A program made the position numbers and the translations under genes. A stretch of 33,548 nucleotides of DNA, from contig JAITPT010000232.1 of the NCBI GenBank assembly GCA_031289285.1, positions 1-33,548 of the forward strand. Reading direction: 5' to 3'. Of this stretch, positions 18,350 to 25,227 are shown in pieces. Origin of the DNA: Puniceicoccales bacterium. GTDB lineage: Bacteria > Verrucomicrobiota > Verrucomicrobiia > Opitutales > UBA953. The first letter of the stretch is position 1. Every line of letters starts with the position of its first letter. The notes below the pieces were generated by a model, which saw only the letters and a list, made by a program, of their open reading frames with translations, was not told the DNA's origin and did not search any database.

Positions 18350-20191
18350 TTACGGGGGGAGGAGCGAGACGAGCGCGTCGGCCTCCGGCTTCGGCAACAC
18401 GATGCCGCCCTGTCCGGGCGCGAGTTGGCAGACGACCGAGGTGCCTTTGACGGAGGCGACGACGAGGCGGATGCGCAGTTCGCGCGAGAGCGGCGTGAGC
18501 GAGAGGTGCTGGCCGGGCTTCACGGGTTGGCCGGGGATGTTGCCAAGGACGAGGAGGCCGTGCTCGGCAGAAACACTTTTTACGCGGGTGCGCCATTCGC
18601 GAAGGGCGGTGACCGCCGTGGGGCGCAAAACACAGGTGATGTAAGACTCGCCCGCCGCACGGTAGCGTAGGCGACGCTCTTCGGCGACGTGCCCCGACGC
18701 CTCCACGCGAAGCACACCTGCGCGGCCAACTGGCAGCGGCCACGCGCCAGTTTTGAGCGGGCGGAGCACTTCGCCGTCAAAGGAGACGATGGCATCAGCG
18801 GCGGAAAAGGAGCGACCTGCGGAGTCGAGCAGCGTAAGGCGCAGGCGGACGATGTTGGCGGCGGGCGGCTCGGCGGCGGCGGCGGTGCTGGTGCCGGTGG
18901 TAGTGCCGGTGGCGGCGGCGGTTTGCTGGCGGCGGAGGTTTTCGGGGAGGTCGTCGGAGTTGAAGCTGACAGCGGAACCCGGGGAGATTTTCACGTTGCG
19001 CTCCCAGAGCACGGTGTCGCGAGGGACACCCGCCACAGCACCAAGCTGCGGGAACTCGCGGCGCGTCACGGTGATTTGGCGTTGGCCGGGCGTGATGTCG
19101 CGCACAAGGCCCTGCTCGACGCGGGCCTCACGCCCGTCAACGAGGACGCGGCTGTCGCGGGCGAGCACGAGGCGGCGCATGTCGCCGAGGAAGAGGATGT
19201 CGCCTTTGGGCAAAAGCGCGGTGAGGTTCACGCGCACCGTCTCGCTCTGGCCGGGCTGCACGGTGACCGTGCGCACGACTGGCGCGAGTCCCGCCATGCG
19301 CACTTCGACGCGGTGCGGCACTTTGGGCGTTATCTCGCCAAGCACGACGACGCCGCGCCCACGCGGCACACCGTCCACGAATACTTCCGCATCGGACGGC
19401 TCCGCAATGACCGCAATGCCACCGTTCTGGGGCGGAGGAGGAGCAGCGGGGTTGGCGGGGGGGGGGGAAGCGGCGGGGGGGGAGGTGGTGGAGGGAGGAG
19501 TGGTGGGGGAAGCGGTGGGAGTGGTGGGAGTGGTGGTGGCGGTGGGCGCGGTGGGAGTGGTGGTGGCGGCGGTGGGCGCGGTGGGCGCCGCTGGTGCTGG
19601 TGCCGCAGGCGCTGGTGCAGCAGCGGGTGCAGGTGCAGGTGCAGGTGCAGCAGGTGTAGGCGCGGGTGTTGGCGCGGGTGCGGGTGCCGTAGGTGTCGGC
19701 GCAGGTGCCGCCACCGTGGACGGAGTGGACGGCGTGGACGTTGTGGACTTAGTGGACGGCGGCGTAGCTGCTGGCTTCTCTGCTGGCTTCGTCGTCGGCT
19801 TCGCTGTTGTCGCAGTTTTTCCAGTAGTCGGCGCAGCCTTTCCTGTTTTATCAGCATTTGCCGCTACACCCGTTTTACCCGTCAAAGTATTTTGCTCCGG
19901 CTTCGCCTTTGCATCTGTCTTTTTGCCCGTGTCCGCCAGCGCAGCATTTGCCCCGCCATTCGCAGCATCATTTCCCGAGCCGTTTGCCGAATAATTCACT
20001 GCCGCGAATGCCTCTGGCACGAGAGGCTGGGCGACTGTCGAGGCCTTTCTTGTATTCTCTCCGCCTGTCTTGACGGCGAGCACCCATCCAAAAAGAAACG
20101 CCGCGCAAATACACAGGATAAGCAATGCGCCTTGGGCAAGCGGGTAGGTTCTCCCCGAGGGGAAGTAAAGACTCTCAGTGAAATTGGACAT
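18350..20191 (-). CDS. Membrane-anchored protein with Pro/Thr/Ala linker and PEGA domain
   Basis: This 613-aa protein is probably anchored in the inner membrane with its bulk in the periplasm. A short N-terminus precedes one membrane segment at about residues 17-41 (ALLILCICAAFLFGWVLAV). A low-complexity linker of Ala, Pro and Thr follows, to about residue 245. A PEGA domain (PF08308 type) lies at about 257-325 (IAVIAEPSDAEVFVDGVPRG, then HRVEVRMAGL). The remaining ~290 residues look like beta-rich repeats of the same flavour (GDILFLGDM..LVLARDSRVL, LRPTAVTALREWRTRVKS), with no fold I recognise. The ATG at 20191 is preferred over an in-frame start at 20266 because it directly precedes the membrane segment. 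The linker DNA carries runs of 11 and 8 G, so length changes there could switch the frame. The gene sits between proA (105-bp gap) and the autotransporters (147-bp gap). A role in cell-envelope attachment is inference only. Confidence 0.85.
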   Translation of the reverse strand: MSNFTESLYFPSGRTYPLAQGALLILCICAAFLFGWVLAVKTGGENTRKASTVAQPLVPEAFAAVNYSANGSGNDAANGGANAALADTGKKTDAKAKPEQNTLTGKTGVAANADKTGKAAPTTGKTATTAKPTTKPAEKPAATPPSTKSTTSTPSTPSTVAAPAPTPTAPAPAPTPAPTPAAPAPAPAPAAAPAPAAPAPAAPTAPTAATTTPTAPTATTTPTTPTASPTTPPSTTSPPAASPPPANPAAPPPPQNGGIAVIAEPSDAEVFVDGVPRGRGVVVLGEITPKVPHRVEVRMAGLAPVVRTVTVQPGQSETVRVNLTALLPKGDILFLGDMRRLVLARDSRVLVDGREARVEQGLVRDITPGQRQITVTRREFPQLGAVAGVPRDTVLWERNVKISPGSAVSFNSDDLPENLRRQQTAAATGTTTGTSTAAAAEPPAANIVRLRLTLLDSAGRSFSAADAIVSFDGEVLRPLKTGAWPLPVGRAGVLRVEASGHVAEERRLRYRAAGESYITCVLRPTAVTALREWRTRVKSVSAEHGLLVLGNIPGQPVKPGQHLSLTPLSRELRIRLVVASVKGTSVVCQLAPGQGGIVLPKPEADALVSLLPP

Positions 20192-20215
20192 GGCGACGTT
20201 CTTGTTAGGGGCTGA

Positions 20216-20221
20216 CTTATA
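20216..20221 (-). promoter_or_regulatory. Possible -10 box for the PEGA gene
   Basis: On the minus strand TATAAG occurs in an AT-rich patch (AAAATTATAAG) within otherwise GC-rich DNA, 24 bp before the chosen ATG at 20191. A TTGCAA hexamer lies upstream, but only 14 bp away, which is short for a standard sigma-70 promoter. It is offered as a candidate only. Confidence 0.25.
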
Positions 20222-20296
20222 ATTTTCGCCGCCCGTTGCAACCCCCTTCCCGCCTTTCTGTAACACAACGTAATTTCGCCGCCGCGCCAGCCGCCC

Positions 20297-21610
20297 TCAG
20301 CCGCGCACCTGCCCGTCGCCGAGGATTTGGTATTTATAAGAGGTCAACTCCTCCAGACCCATCGGCCCTCTGGCGTGAAGTTTGCCCGTGCTGATGCCAA
20401 TCTCCGCACCAAACCCAAACTCGCCGCCGTCGGTGAAACGTGTGCTGGCGTTCCAATAGACCGCCGCGCTGTCAACGCTGCCAAGAAACTTTTCCGCCTC
20501 GGCGGTGTTGGCGGTGATAATCGCGTCGGAGTGTTTGGAGCTATGGGCGGCGATGTGCGCGAGGGCGGCGGCGGTGTCGGCGACGACGCGGAGGTTCAAA
20601 ACGAGGTCGAGATACTCGGTGTCCCACTCGGGCGGCGGCGCGGCGGCAAGCTCAGGCACAAGGGCGCGGGCAGCAGCATCGGCGCGGACTTCGACATTTT
20701 TCCGGCGAAGCGCAGCGGCAATCTGCGGCACAAATTGCGGCGCGACGGCGGCGTCAACGAGCAAGGTTTCCATCGCGTTGCAAACCCCCGGACGCTGGCA
20801 CTTGGCGTTGAGGACGATTTCCTCCGCCATCGCGAGGTCGGCGTCGCGGTGAACAAAAACGTGGCAGATGCCGTTGTAGTGCTTGATGACGGGCATACGC
20901 GCATGGCGAACAACCGTCTCGACGAGGCCGCGCCCGCCACGCGGGATGAGCAGGTCGAGCAGGTCGTCCATGCGGCAAAGCAGCGGGATGGCGTCGCGGT
21001 CGGTGGTCGGGGCGAGCGAGACGGCACCAGCAAAACCGTGGCGGGCGAGCGCGGTGTCCATGACGGCAGCGATTGCCGTGTTGGAGCGGAAAGCCTCGCT
21101 GCCGCCGCGCAGCAAAACCGCGTTGCCCGCTTTGAGACAGAGAACCGCAGCGTCGGAGGTGACGTTCGGGCGCGATTCGTAGATGATGCCGATGAGGCCG
21201 ATGGGCACACGGCGTTTGCGGATGAGCAGGCCGTTGGGACGCCGCCATTCGCGGAGAAGTTCGCCAACGGGGTCGGGCAATTCGGCGACTTTCCGCACGC
21301 CGTCCGCCATCGCACGGATGCGGTCGGGCGTGAGGCGGAGGCGGTCGAGCAGCGCGGCAGAAACGCCCCGCGCAGCGGCGGCTTCGAGGTCGAGGGCGTT
21401 GGCGGCGAGAATTGTGCTGGCAGGAGGAGAAGCAGCAGCGAGGGCGGCATCGGCGGCGAGGGCGGTGGCGATGTCGAGCAGGGCGGCGTTTTTTGCGGCG
21501 GTGCTGGCGTCGGCGAGTGCGCGGGCGGCGTCGCGGGCACGGATAGCGAGGGCGCGAAGGCTCGCGTCGAGAGCGGGTTTTTCAGCTGCTATGGAATCGG
21601 CGTCGGGCAT
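20297..21610 (-). CDS. proA: Gamma-glutamyl phosphate reductase
   Basis: This cytoplasmic enzyme makes L-glutamate 5-semialdehyde from L-glutamyl 5-phosphate with NADPH, the second step of proline synthesis. The 437-aa product fits the family (about 415-430 aa) with a slightly long N-terminus. Diagnostic segments in order are YESRPNVTSDAAVLCLKAGN, LLRGGSEA, LIPRGGRGLV, the catalytic Cys in CQRPGVCNAMET (Cys277), SDAIIT, DSAAVYWNASTRFTDGGEFG and the terminal GPMGLEELTSYKY. The frame stays open for another ~300 codons upstream, into a Pro-rich repeat and the antisense of the GH16 gene. The ATG at 21610 is chosen because the family N-terminus starts there. proB is not in the window. The gene is divergent from the GH16 gene across a 228-bp G-rich spacer. 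Confidence 0.97.
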   Translation of the reverse strand: MPDADSIAAEKPALDASLRALAIRARDAARALADASTAAKNAALLDIATALAADAALAAASPPASTILAANALDLEAAAARGVSAALLDRLRLTPDRIRAMADGVRKVAELPDPVGELLREWRRPNGLLIRKRRVPIGLIGIIYESRPNVTSDAAVLCLKAGNAVLLRGGSEAFRSNTAIAAVMDTALARHGFAGAVSLAPTTDRDAIPLLCRMDDLLDLLIPRGGRGLVETVVRHARMPVIKHYNGICHVFVHRDADLAMAEEIVLNAKCQRPGVCNAMETLLVDAAVAPQFVPQIAAALRRKNVEVRADAAARALVPELAAAPPPEWDTEYLDLVLNLRVVADTAAALAHIAAHSSKHSDAIITANTAEAEKFLGSVDSAAVYWNASTRFTDGGEFGFGAEIGISTGKLHARGPMGLEELTSYKYQILGDGQVRG

Positions 21611-21613
21611 GTC

Positions 21614-21722
21614 GGGTGGGCGGCGGTGGTAGGCGGTGGGTGGTAGGCGGTGGGTGGCAGGTGGCGGGCGGCAGGTGGTGGGCGGTGGGCGGCGGGTGGG
21701 TGGCGGCAGGTGGTGGGCGGGT
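21614..21722. repeat. G-rich simple-sequence spacer between proA and the GH16 gene
   Basis: About 110 bp consist almost only of GGTGG, GGCGG and GGCAGGTGG units on the plus strand. Many runs of three G could form quadruplexes when single-stranded. The minus strand is correspondingly C-rich and is translated as Pro/His repeats in the upstream extension of the proA frame. It lies in the shared upstream region of two divergent genes, so it may influence both. Confidence 0.75.
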
Positions 21723-21838
21723 GAAGAAGTTTTTTTCGTGGGCGGCGTCAATGACGAAGGCGCACTGGGCGAAGAGGCGGCGTGGTTTGGGCGGATATTT
21801 CGCAACGTTTGCGCGGTGCGGCTGTCCATGCGTTTTCC

Positions 21839-22729
21839 ATGAAAAATCTTTTCCTTTCCGCCCTCTTGTTTGCTGGCACTGCCGCCCTCGCCGCCGCCGC
21901 GCCAAACACGCCCGCCATTGACAAAACAACACCTGCCGCTGTCGCTGCCGCAAAAAAAGACGGCTGGCAGCTTATCTGGAGCGAGGAGTTTAACGCCGCC
22001 GACCCGCGCCCAAACCCTGCCAAATGGACTTACGAAGTGGGTAATTCCATTCGCAACAACGAGGCGCAGTTTTACACCAATGACCGCCGCGAGAACGTCC
22101 GCGTCGAAAAAGGCGTCCTCGTCATCGAAGCGCGGAAGGAAAAATACGACAAAGCGCAGTTCACTTCGGGCAGTGTGACGACTGCTGGCGGGCGACTCTC
22201 GATGCGTTATGGGCGCATGGAGATCCGCGCAAAAATCCCCAACGGGCGTGGTGTCTGGCCTGCCCTCTGGATGCTCGGCACTAACATCGGCAGCACTCGC
22301 ACGGAGGACGGCACACGCATCCCCGGGGTCGGTTGGCCGCGTTGTGGCGAGATAGACATCATGGAGTATGTCGGGCACATCCCGGGCACTGTCCACGCCA
22401 CGATGCACACAGGCAACAAGGAGGCGGCAAACCCGAAAAAGACGCATTTCTCGCGTGGCGGCAGTATCAAGAAAGAGACTCCGTGGGACGGTTTTCATCT
22501 CTACATTCTCGAATGGTCGCCGGAGCAAATCGAAGTTTTCTACGATACGAAAAAAATCCTCACTTACCGCCGCGACCTATCGCGTCCCGACCACTGGCCG
22601 TTTGACAAGCCTCACTATCTAATAATGAACATTGCCATTGGTGGTTCTTGGGGTGGTGCCAAGGGCATTGACGACGCTGCTTTCCCCTGCCGCATGGAAG
22701 TAGATTACGTCCGCGTCTGGAAAAAGTGA
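21839..22729 (+). CDS. Secreted GH16 beta-glucanase (laminarinase-like)
   Basis: This 296-aa glycoside hydrolase family 16 protein probably cleaves beta-1,3 or mixed beta-1,3/1,4 glucan. A signal peptide is present (residues 1-21, MKNLFLSALLFAGTAALAAA). The catalytic signature GEIDIMEYVG places the nucleophile at Glu171, the assisting Asp at 173 and the acid/base at Glu176. The extra Met in EIDIME is the beta-bulge form typical of laminarinases. Other family marks are LIWSEEFN near 45, YGRMEIRAKIPNGRGVWPAL at 124-143, and the ending NIAIGGSWGG, then MEVDYVRVWKK. The ATG at 21839 is taken over upstream in-frame starts because it begins the signal peptide. No ribosome-binding site is seen. It is the only plus-strand gene. 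Exact substrate specificity cannot be read from the sequence. Confidence 0.95.
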   Translation: MKNLFLSALLFAGTAALAAAAPNTPAIDKTTPAAVAAAKKDGWQLIWSEEFNAADPRPNPAKWTYEVGNSIRNNEAQFYTNDRRENVRVEKGVLVIEARKEKYDKAQFTSGSVTTAGGRLSMRYGRMEIRAKIPNGRGVWPALWMLGTNIGSTRTEDGTRIPGVGWPRCGEIDIMEYVGHIPGTVHATMHTGNKEAANPKKTHFSRGGSIKKETPWDGFHLYILEWSPEQIEVFYDTKKILTYRRDLSRPDHWPFDKPHYLIMNIAIGGSWGGAKGIDDAAFPCRMEVDYVRVWKK

Positions 22730-22754
22730 CCTCAAACTGCCAAATCTGCTTCGC

Positions 22755-22844
22755 CCACCACGTCCACAGCGTCCATTTCGTCCACCACGTCCATTTCGTC
22801 CACCACGTCCACTCCGTCCATTTCGTCCACTCTGTCCACAATTT
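22755..22844. repeat. 9-bp tandem repeat array
   Basis: Ten consecutive 9-bp units of the form CCAnnnCGT occur (CCACCACGT, CCACAGCGT, CCATTTCGT and so on; the last units are CCACTCTGT and CCACAATTT). CCATTTCGT and CCACCACGT alternate, suggesting growth by duplication of an 18-bp pair. It starts 26 bp after the GH16 stop codon. The GTCCA-type unit has the same 9-bp period as the TCCTGT-type units further right. Confidence 0.85.
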
Positions 22845-22884
22845 CGGTTCCTCGCTACTCTGAGTGGGCAGCTCGGACGCCTCC

Positions 22885-22982
22885 AGCCCCGCATGGGGCG
22901 AGATGTGCATAACCGGAGGTGTAGCACAGCGAAACCTCCGGTCAGCCACGCCCCTACAACAAAGCCCCGCATGGGGCGAGAT
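22885..22982. repeat. Paired-palindrome element
   Basis: The 20-bp sequence AGCCCCGCATGGGGCGAGAT occurs identically at 22885-22904 and 22963-22982. Its core GCCCC-GCAT-GGGGC is a perfect palindrome. Between the copies lies a stem with 9-bp arms (ACCGGAGGT at 22912-22920 and ACCTCCGGT at 22934-22942). The whole 98-bp unit is a structured repeat of the dispersed kind. Its function is unknown. Confidence 0.75.
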
Positions 22983-23045
22983 AGTGGGAAAAGTGCCCAA
23001 TGGGAAAAGTGCCTGTCCCTTTTTTGACGACGATACGCTGGCATC

Positions 23046-23311
23046 GTGGGAAAAGTGCCTGTCCCTTTTTGACGACGATACGCTGGCAACGTCTCCCGTT
23101 AGCAGTTAGCATGTGTCCCATAGCACAGATGCGCTGCATGTAGGGCGTGAGTGCGCCCTTAACGCAGATTGCCAACTCGTTTCCGATGCAAGCGAAAAAG
23201 GGTCTGGCACTTTATTGCACTTTGCCCTCCAACTGTCGTTTTTAGATTTGGACAGGATGAACAGGATAGACAGGATTTTGATGAGTATTGATATGTTTTC
23301 TTCGTTTTTTT
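23046..23311 (+). repeat. Long direct repeat, copy 1
   Basis: This 266-bp unit starts with GTGGGAAAAGTGCCTGTCCC. It continues through GACGACGATACGC, CATGTAGGGCGTGAGTGCGC and GGGTCTGGCACTTTATTGCA, then a TCCTGT-type 9-bp motif on the reverse strand (23251-23276). It ends in ATGTTTTCTTCGTTTTTTTG. It is nearly identical to 23640-23905, with a handful of differences by eye. A partial extra copy of its first ~50 bp sits just upstream, from 22984. Confidence 0.85.
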
Positions 23312-23368
23312 GGCACAGTTGTCCCATAGCATTGAGAGTATTTGGAATGGTGTCTGGTAGCTGCATCT

Positions 23369-23608
23369 AACCCCAACGGGGTTTCCCAACAAAGCCCAGG
23401 GGTGGCGAGCGAAGCGAGACTACCCTGGGTAATGCCCACACACACACCACAACCCCAAAGGGGTTGCCCAACGGCCTTGCAAGGGGCTGATGTCCGCGAG
23501 GTTGGGAAACCCCGTTGGGGTTGTGGGAGGGGTGTCCACCTAACCCAGGGTAGGCGCTCGTTCCTCGCGCCAACCCTGGGCTTTGTTGGGAAACCCCGTT
23601 GGGGTTGT
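23369..23608. repeat. Large inverted repeat with AACCCC...GGGGTT palindromes
   Basis: Four 15-bp palindromes AACCCCnnnGGGGTT lie at 23369-23383, 23451-23465, 23508-23522 and 23592-23606. The outer pair belong to two long inverted arms, about 23369-23435 and 23541-23608. These share GTTTCCCAACAAAGCCCAGG and, further in, an inner hairpin closing on CCCTGGGT. The unit lies exactly between two copies of the long direct repeat. It has no coding capacity that looks real. Confidence 0.75.
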
Positions 23609-23639
23609 GAAGCGACGTAGCCCGTAAAGCAGGAAAAGG

Positions 23640-23905
23640 GGGAAAAGTGCCTGTCCCTTTTTGACGACGATACGCAGGCAACGTCTCCCGTTAGCAGTTA
23701 GCATGTGTCCCATAGCACAGATGTGCTGCATGTAGGGCGTGAGTGCGCCCTTAACGCAGATTGCCAACTCGTTTCCGATGCAAGCGAAAAAGGGTCTGGC
23801 ACTTTATTGCACTCTACCCCTCCAACTGTCGCTTTTAGATTTGGACAGGATGAACAGGATAGACAGGATTTTGCTGAGTATTGATATGTTTTCTTCGTTT
23901 TTTTG
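23640..23905 (+). repeat. Long direct repeat, copy 2
   Basis: This copy is nearly identical to 23046-23311 over its full 266 bp. Differences seen by eye include CGCAGGCAACG for CGCTGGCAACG, GATGTGCTG for GATGCGCTG, and TTTTGCTGAG for TTTTGATGAG. Copies 1 and 2 flank the inverted-repeat unit in the same orientation, which resembles a composite arrangement. Confidence 0.85.
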
Positions 23906-23921
23906 AGATATTTTCGGACGT

Positions 23922-23950
23922 CATCCTGTTAATCCTGTCCATCCTGTCTA
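23922..23950. repeat. TCCTGT-type 9-bp tandem motif
   Basis: Three 9-bp units ATCCTGTTA, ATCCTGTCC and ATCCTGTCT lie here in one orientation. The reverse complement of the same motif is present in both long direct repeats (23251-23276 and 23843-23869). It is followed by a related palindromic patch AAAGGCACCTGTCACCTTTT at about 23975-23994. This 9-mer type is met in intergenic DNA of many unrelated bacteria; its role is unknown to me. Confidence 0.7.
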
Positions 23951-24022
23951 AAAAACACGAGCGTCAGAAAGGGAAAGGCACCTGTCACCTTTTGAAATGA
24001 GAAAAGTGTCTGTCCCTTTTTA

Positions 24023-24196
24023 GTGGGAAAAGTGCCTGTCCCTTTTTGACGACGATACGCAGGCAACGTCTCCTGTTAGCAGTTGGCATGTGCCCGTAGC
24101 ACAGATATGCGCATGTAGGGCGTGAGTGCGCCCTTAACGCAGATTGTCAAGTGGCTTCCGATGCAAGCGAAAAAGTGTCTGGCACTTTATTGCACT
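24023..24196 (+). repeat. Long direct repeat, copy 3 (truncated)
   Basis: This repeat matches the first ~174 bp of the other two copies (GTGGGAAAAGTGCCTGTCCC through GGCACTTTATTGCACT) but lacks their 3' third. It is more diverged than copies 1 and 2. Its end motif GGCACTTTATTGCACT is duplicated once more at 24200-24215, directly before the tRNA-like sequence. Confidence 0.8.
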
Positions 24197-24218
24197 CATG
24201 GCACTTTATTGCACTTAA

Positions 24219-24264
24219 GGGGGCGATGTAGCTCAAGCAGGAAAGCACTTGCTCCAAAAATCAA
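24219..24264 (+). other. Degenerate tRNA-Trp-like 5' half
   Basis: The sequence begins GGGGGCG like an acceptor strand. It continues with TAGCTCAAGCAGGAAAGCA, which fits a D-arm (stem GCTC/AAGC with one mismatch, GG in the loop), and reaches CTCCAAA, which is the anticodon loop of tRNA-Trp (anticodon CCA). Two extra bases precede the D-arm. The anticodon stem does not close (CTTG against AATCA) and no T-arm or acceptor 3' strand follows, so it is not a functional tRNA. It could be a decayed tRNA gene or a tRNA-half mimic. It lies 13 bp from the 3' end of an RlaP-family gene. Confidence 0.35.
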
Positions 24265-24277
24265 ACTCGGCGCGGTG

Positions 24278-25102
24278 TTATACCTCTCCAAGGCGGATAC
24301 GCACAAGCAGGTCGTTTAAGGCGGTGCGAGTGGTGTCGGAAGGAGCTTCAGGGAGAAGGCTGGTGTCGTGAGCAAGTTGAAGCTCAGCACGCAGACGTTG
24401 ATACTCGTTCTCGTGAAAAATGATGTCTGCGTCAACGAGAGTGGATTGCTCAGCTCCCGCTAATTTTCGAGCAATTAAATCGGGAAGCCACGATAGACGA
24501 AAAGTCTCGTTGAGCGTGACAAGATTTGCCTCAATAATACCCGTGCGTAACAAGAAAATCCCCGTTAACAACACACGATAAACATAAAGCAACGGTTTGA
24601 CACGACGCGGAGTTTCTTTGAGAAACAGATTCCACTGATTTTCCGCAAACCCAAAATAGTGATGCGAGTGATGTCGCGTAATACAACCCACAACTATGCG
24701 TTTTAATTCGGTGTGCGCCGGAGTCGTCGCAACGACGAGCGGCGAATAAACTTGTTCAAGAACGTAACCGTTTTTCTTGAGAAGGAGTGCAAAAAACTTG
24801 CGCACATCGTGGCTAACGATGTCCATTTCCAACCCTTCAATAATGCGCGAATCCTCTACGGTTTCGTCGGCGATGCCCATTCCCAATACGTTGCGCAAGT
24901 GAAGGATGTGTGCGCCGCGCAAATCGAAGTCGGAGTCTGGCGACGGAAATCCGTAGAGGTGTGCGCCACTGATTGTTGCAAAGAGAAGCGGGTAGGGCTG
25001 GCCAGCGACGATGCGCTGGAGACGCGGGTCAATATGCGGCATAACTGTAGAAACAGGCGGCACGGTTTCGACCGTAGTAGAGATGGCGGAAGTAGTTTTC
25101 AT
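24278..25102 (-). CDS. RlaP-family nucleotidyltransferase (DNA polymerase beta fold), paralogue 1
   Basis: This 274-aa protein belongs to the RlaP/YcgL group of predicted nucleotidyltransferases (PF10127, COG3541). The group is named for its association with RNA ligases in RNA repair. The fold signature is visible at residues 45-63 (SGAHLYGFPSPDSDFDLRG), with Asp58 and Asp60 as the metal-binding pair and Asp94 as the likely third acid. The family helix follows (VRKFFALLLKKNGYVLEQVY, then SPL). The C-terminal ~100 residues are helical, with LLYVYRVLLTGIFLLRTGII. The first ~22 residues (Thr/Ser-rich) look disordered. It lies 52 bp downstream of a related gene in the same direction, so the pair probably forms an operon. 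No RNA ligase is in the window, so a repair role here is inference from the family. Confidence 0.88.
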   Translation of the reverse strand: MKTTSAISTTVETVPPVSTVMPHIDPRLQRIVAGQPYPLLFATISGAHLYGFPSPDSDFDLRGAHILHLRNVLGMGIADETVEDSRIIEGLEMDIVSHDVRKFFALLLKKNGYVLEQVYSPLVVATTPAHTELKRIVVGCITRHHSHHYFGFAENQWNLFLKETPRRVKPLLYVYRVLLTGIFLLRTGIIEANLVTLNETFRLSWLPDLIARKLAGAEQSTLVDADIIFHENEYQRLRAELQLAHDTSLLPEAPSDTTRTALNDLLVRIRLGEV

Positions 25103-25140
25103 TGCGTTTGTTTTTGCGGGTTGGAGTCACAGAAGTTGAA

Positions 25141-25227
25141 CCTTAAAACGGCAGTTAATGCGGGCGGTTTTGCACAATCTTTTGAACGTCTGCGGCTTGC
25201 GCTTCCCGCTGAACTGCCGTTTTTAGG
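25141..25227 (-). repeat. 87-bp palindromic element spanning the 3' end of the upstream RlaP-family gene
   Basis: The arms are 25141-25164 (CCTTAAAACGGCAGTTAATG followed by CGGG) and 25205-25227 (CCCGCTGAACTGCCGTTTTT followed by AGG). They are almost perfect inverted repeats around a ~40-bp centre. The element covers the last 24 codons and the stop codon (25155-25157) of the second RlaP-family gene and reaches into the 52-bp gap before the next gene. A truncated copy is at 1660-1729. It could fold into a long hairpin in the mRNA between the two genes. Confidence 0.8.

Larger units (their letters stand above)
22730..24277. other. Gene-free repeat cluster
   Basis: These 1.55 kb lie between the GH16 gene and the 3' end of the first RlaP-family gene. 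I see no credible coding sequence. Open frames here are short, repetitive and translate the repeats themselves. The stretch holds a 9-bp tandem array, a paired-palindrome element, three long direct repeats, a large inverted repeat with AACCCC-type palindromes, and a degenerate tRNA-like sequence at its right end. These are listed separately. No transposase gene is present. Confidence 0.85.

Noticed and set aside
18689..20215. Plus-strand frame of 508 codons with Gly/Arg/Cys repeats, opposite the PEGA gene
   Set aside because: The Gly-rich and Cys/Arg-rich runs are the reverse reading of the Pro/Thr/Ala linker. There is no protein family resemblance.
21611..22528. Upstream extension of the proA frame (about 300 extra codons)
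   Set aside because: It runs through the G-rich spacer and antisense to the GH16 gene. The family N-terminus begins at the ATG at 21610.
22730..24218. A CRISPR array, because of repeated units
   Set aside because: Repeat units are of very different lengths, with no regular spacers of 25-45 bp. The 9-bp tandem units have no spacers at all, and no cas gene is present.
24219..24294. A functional tRNA gene
   Set aside because: Only a 5'-half likeness is present. The anticodon stem does not close and there is no T-arm or matching acceptor 3' strand.
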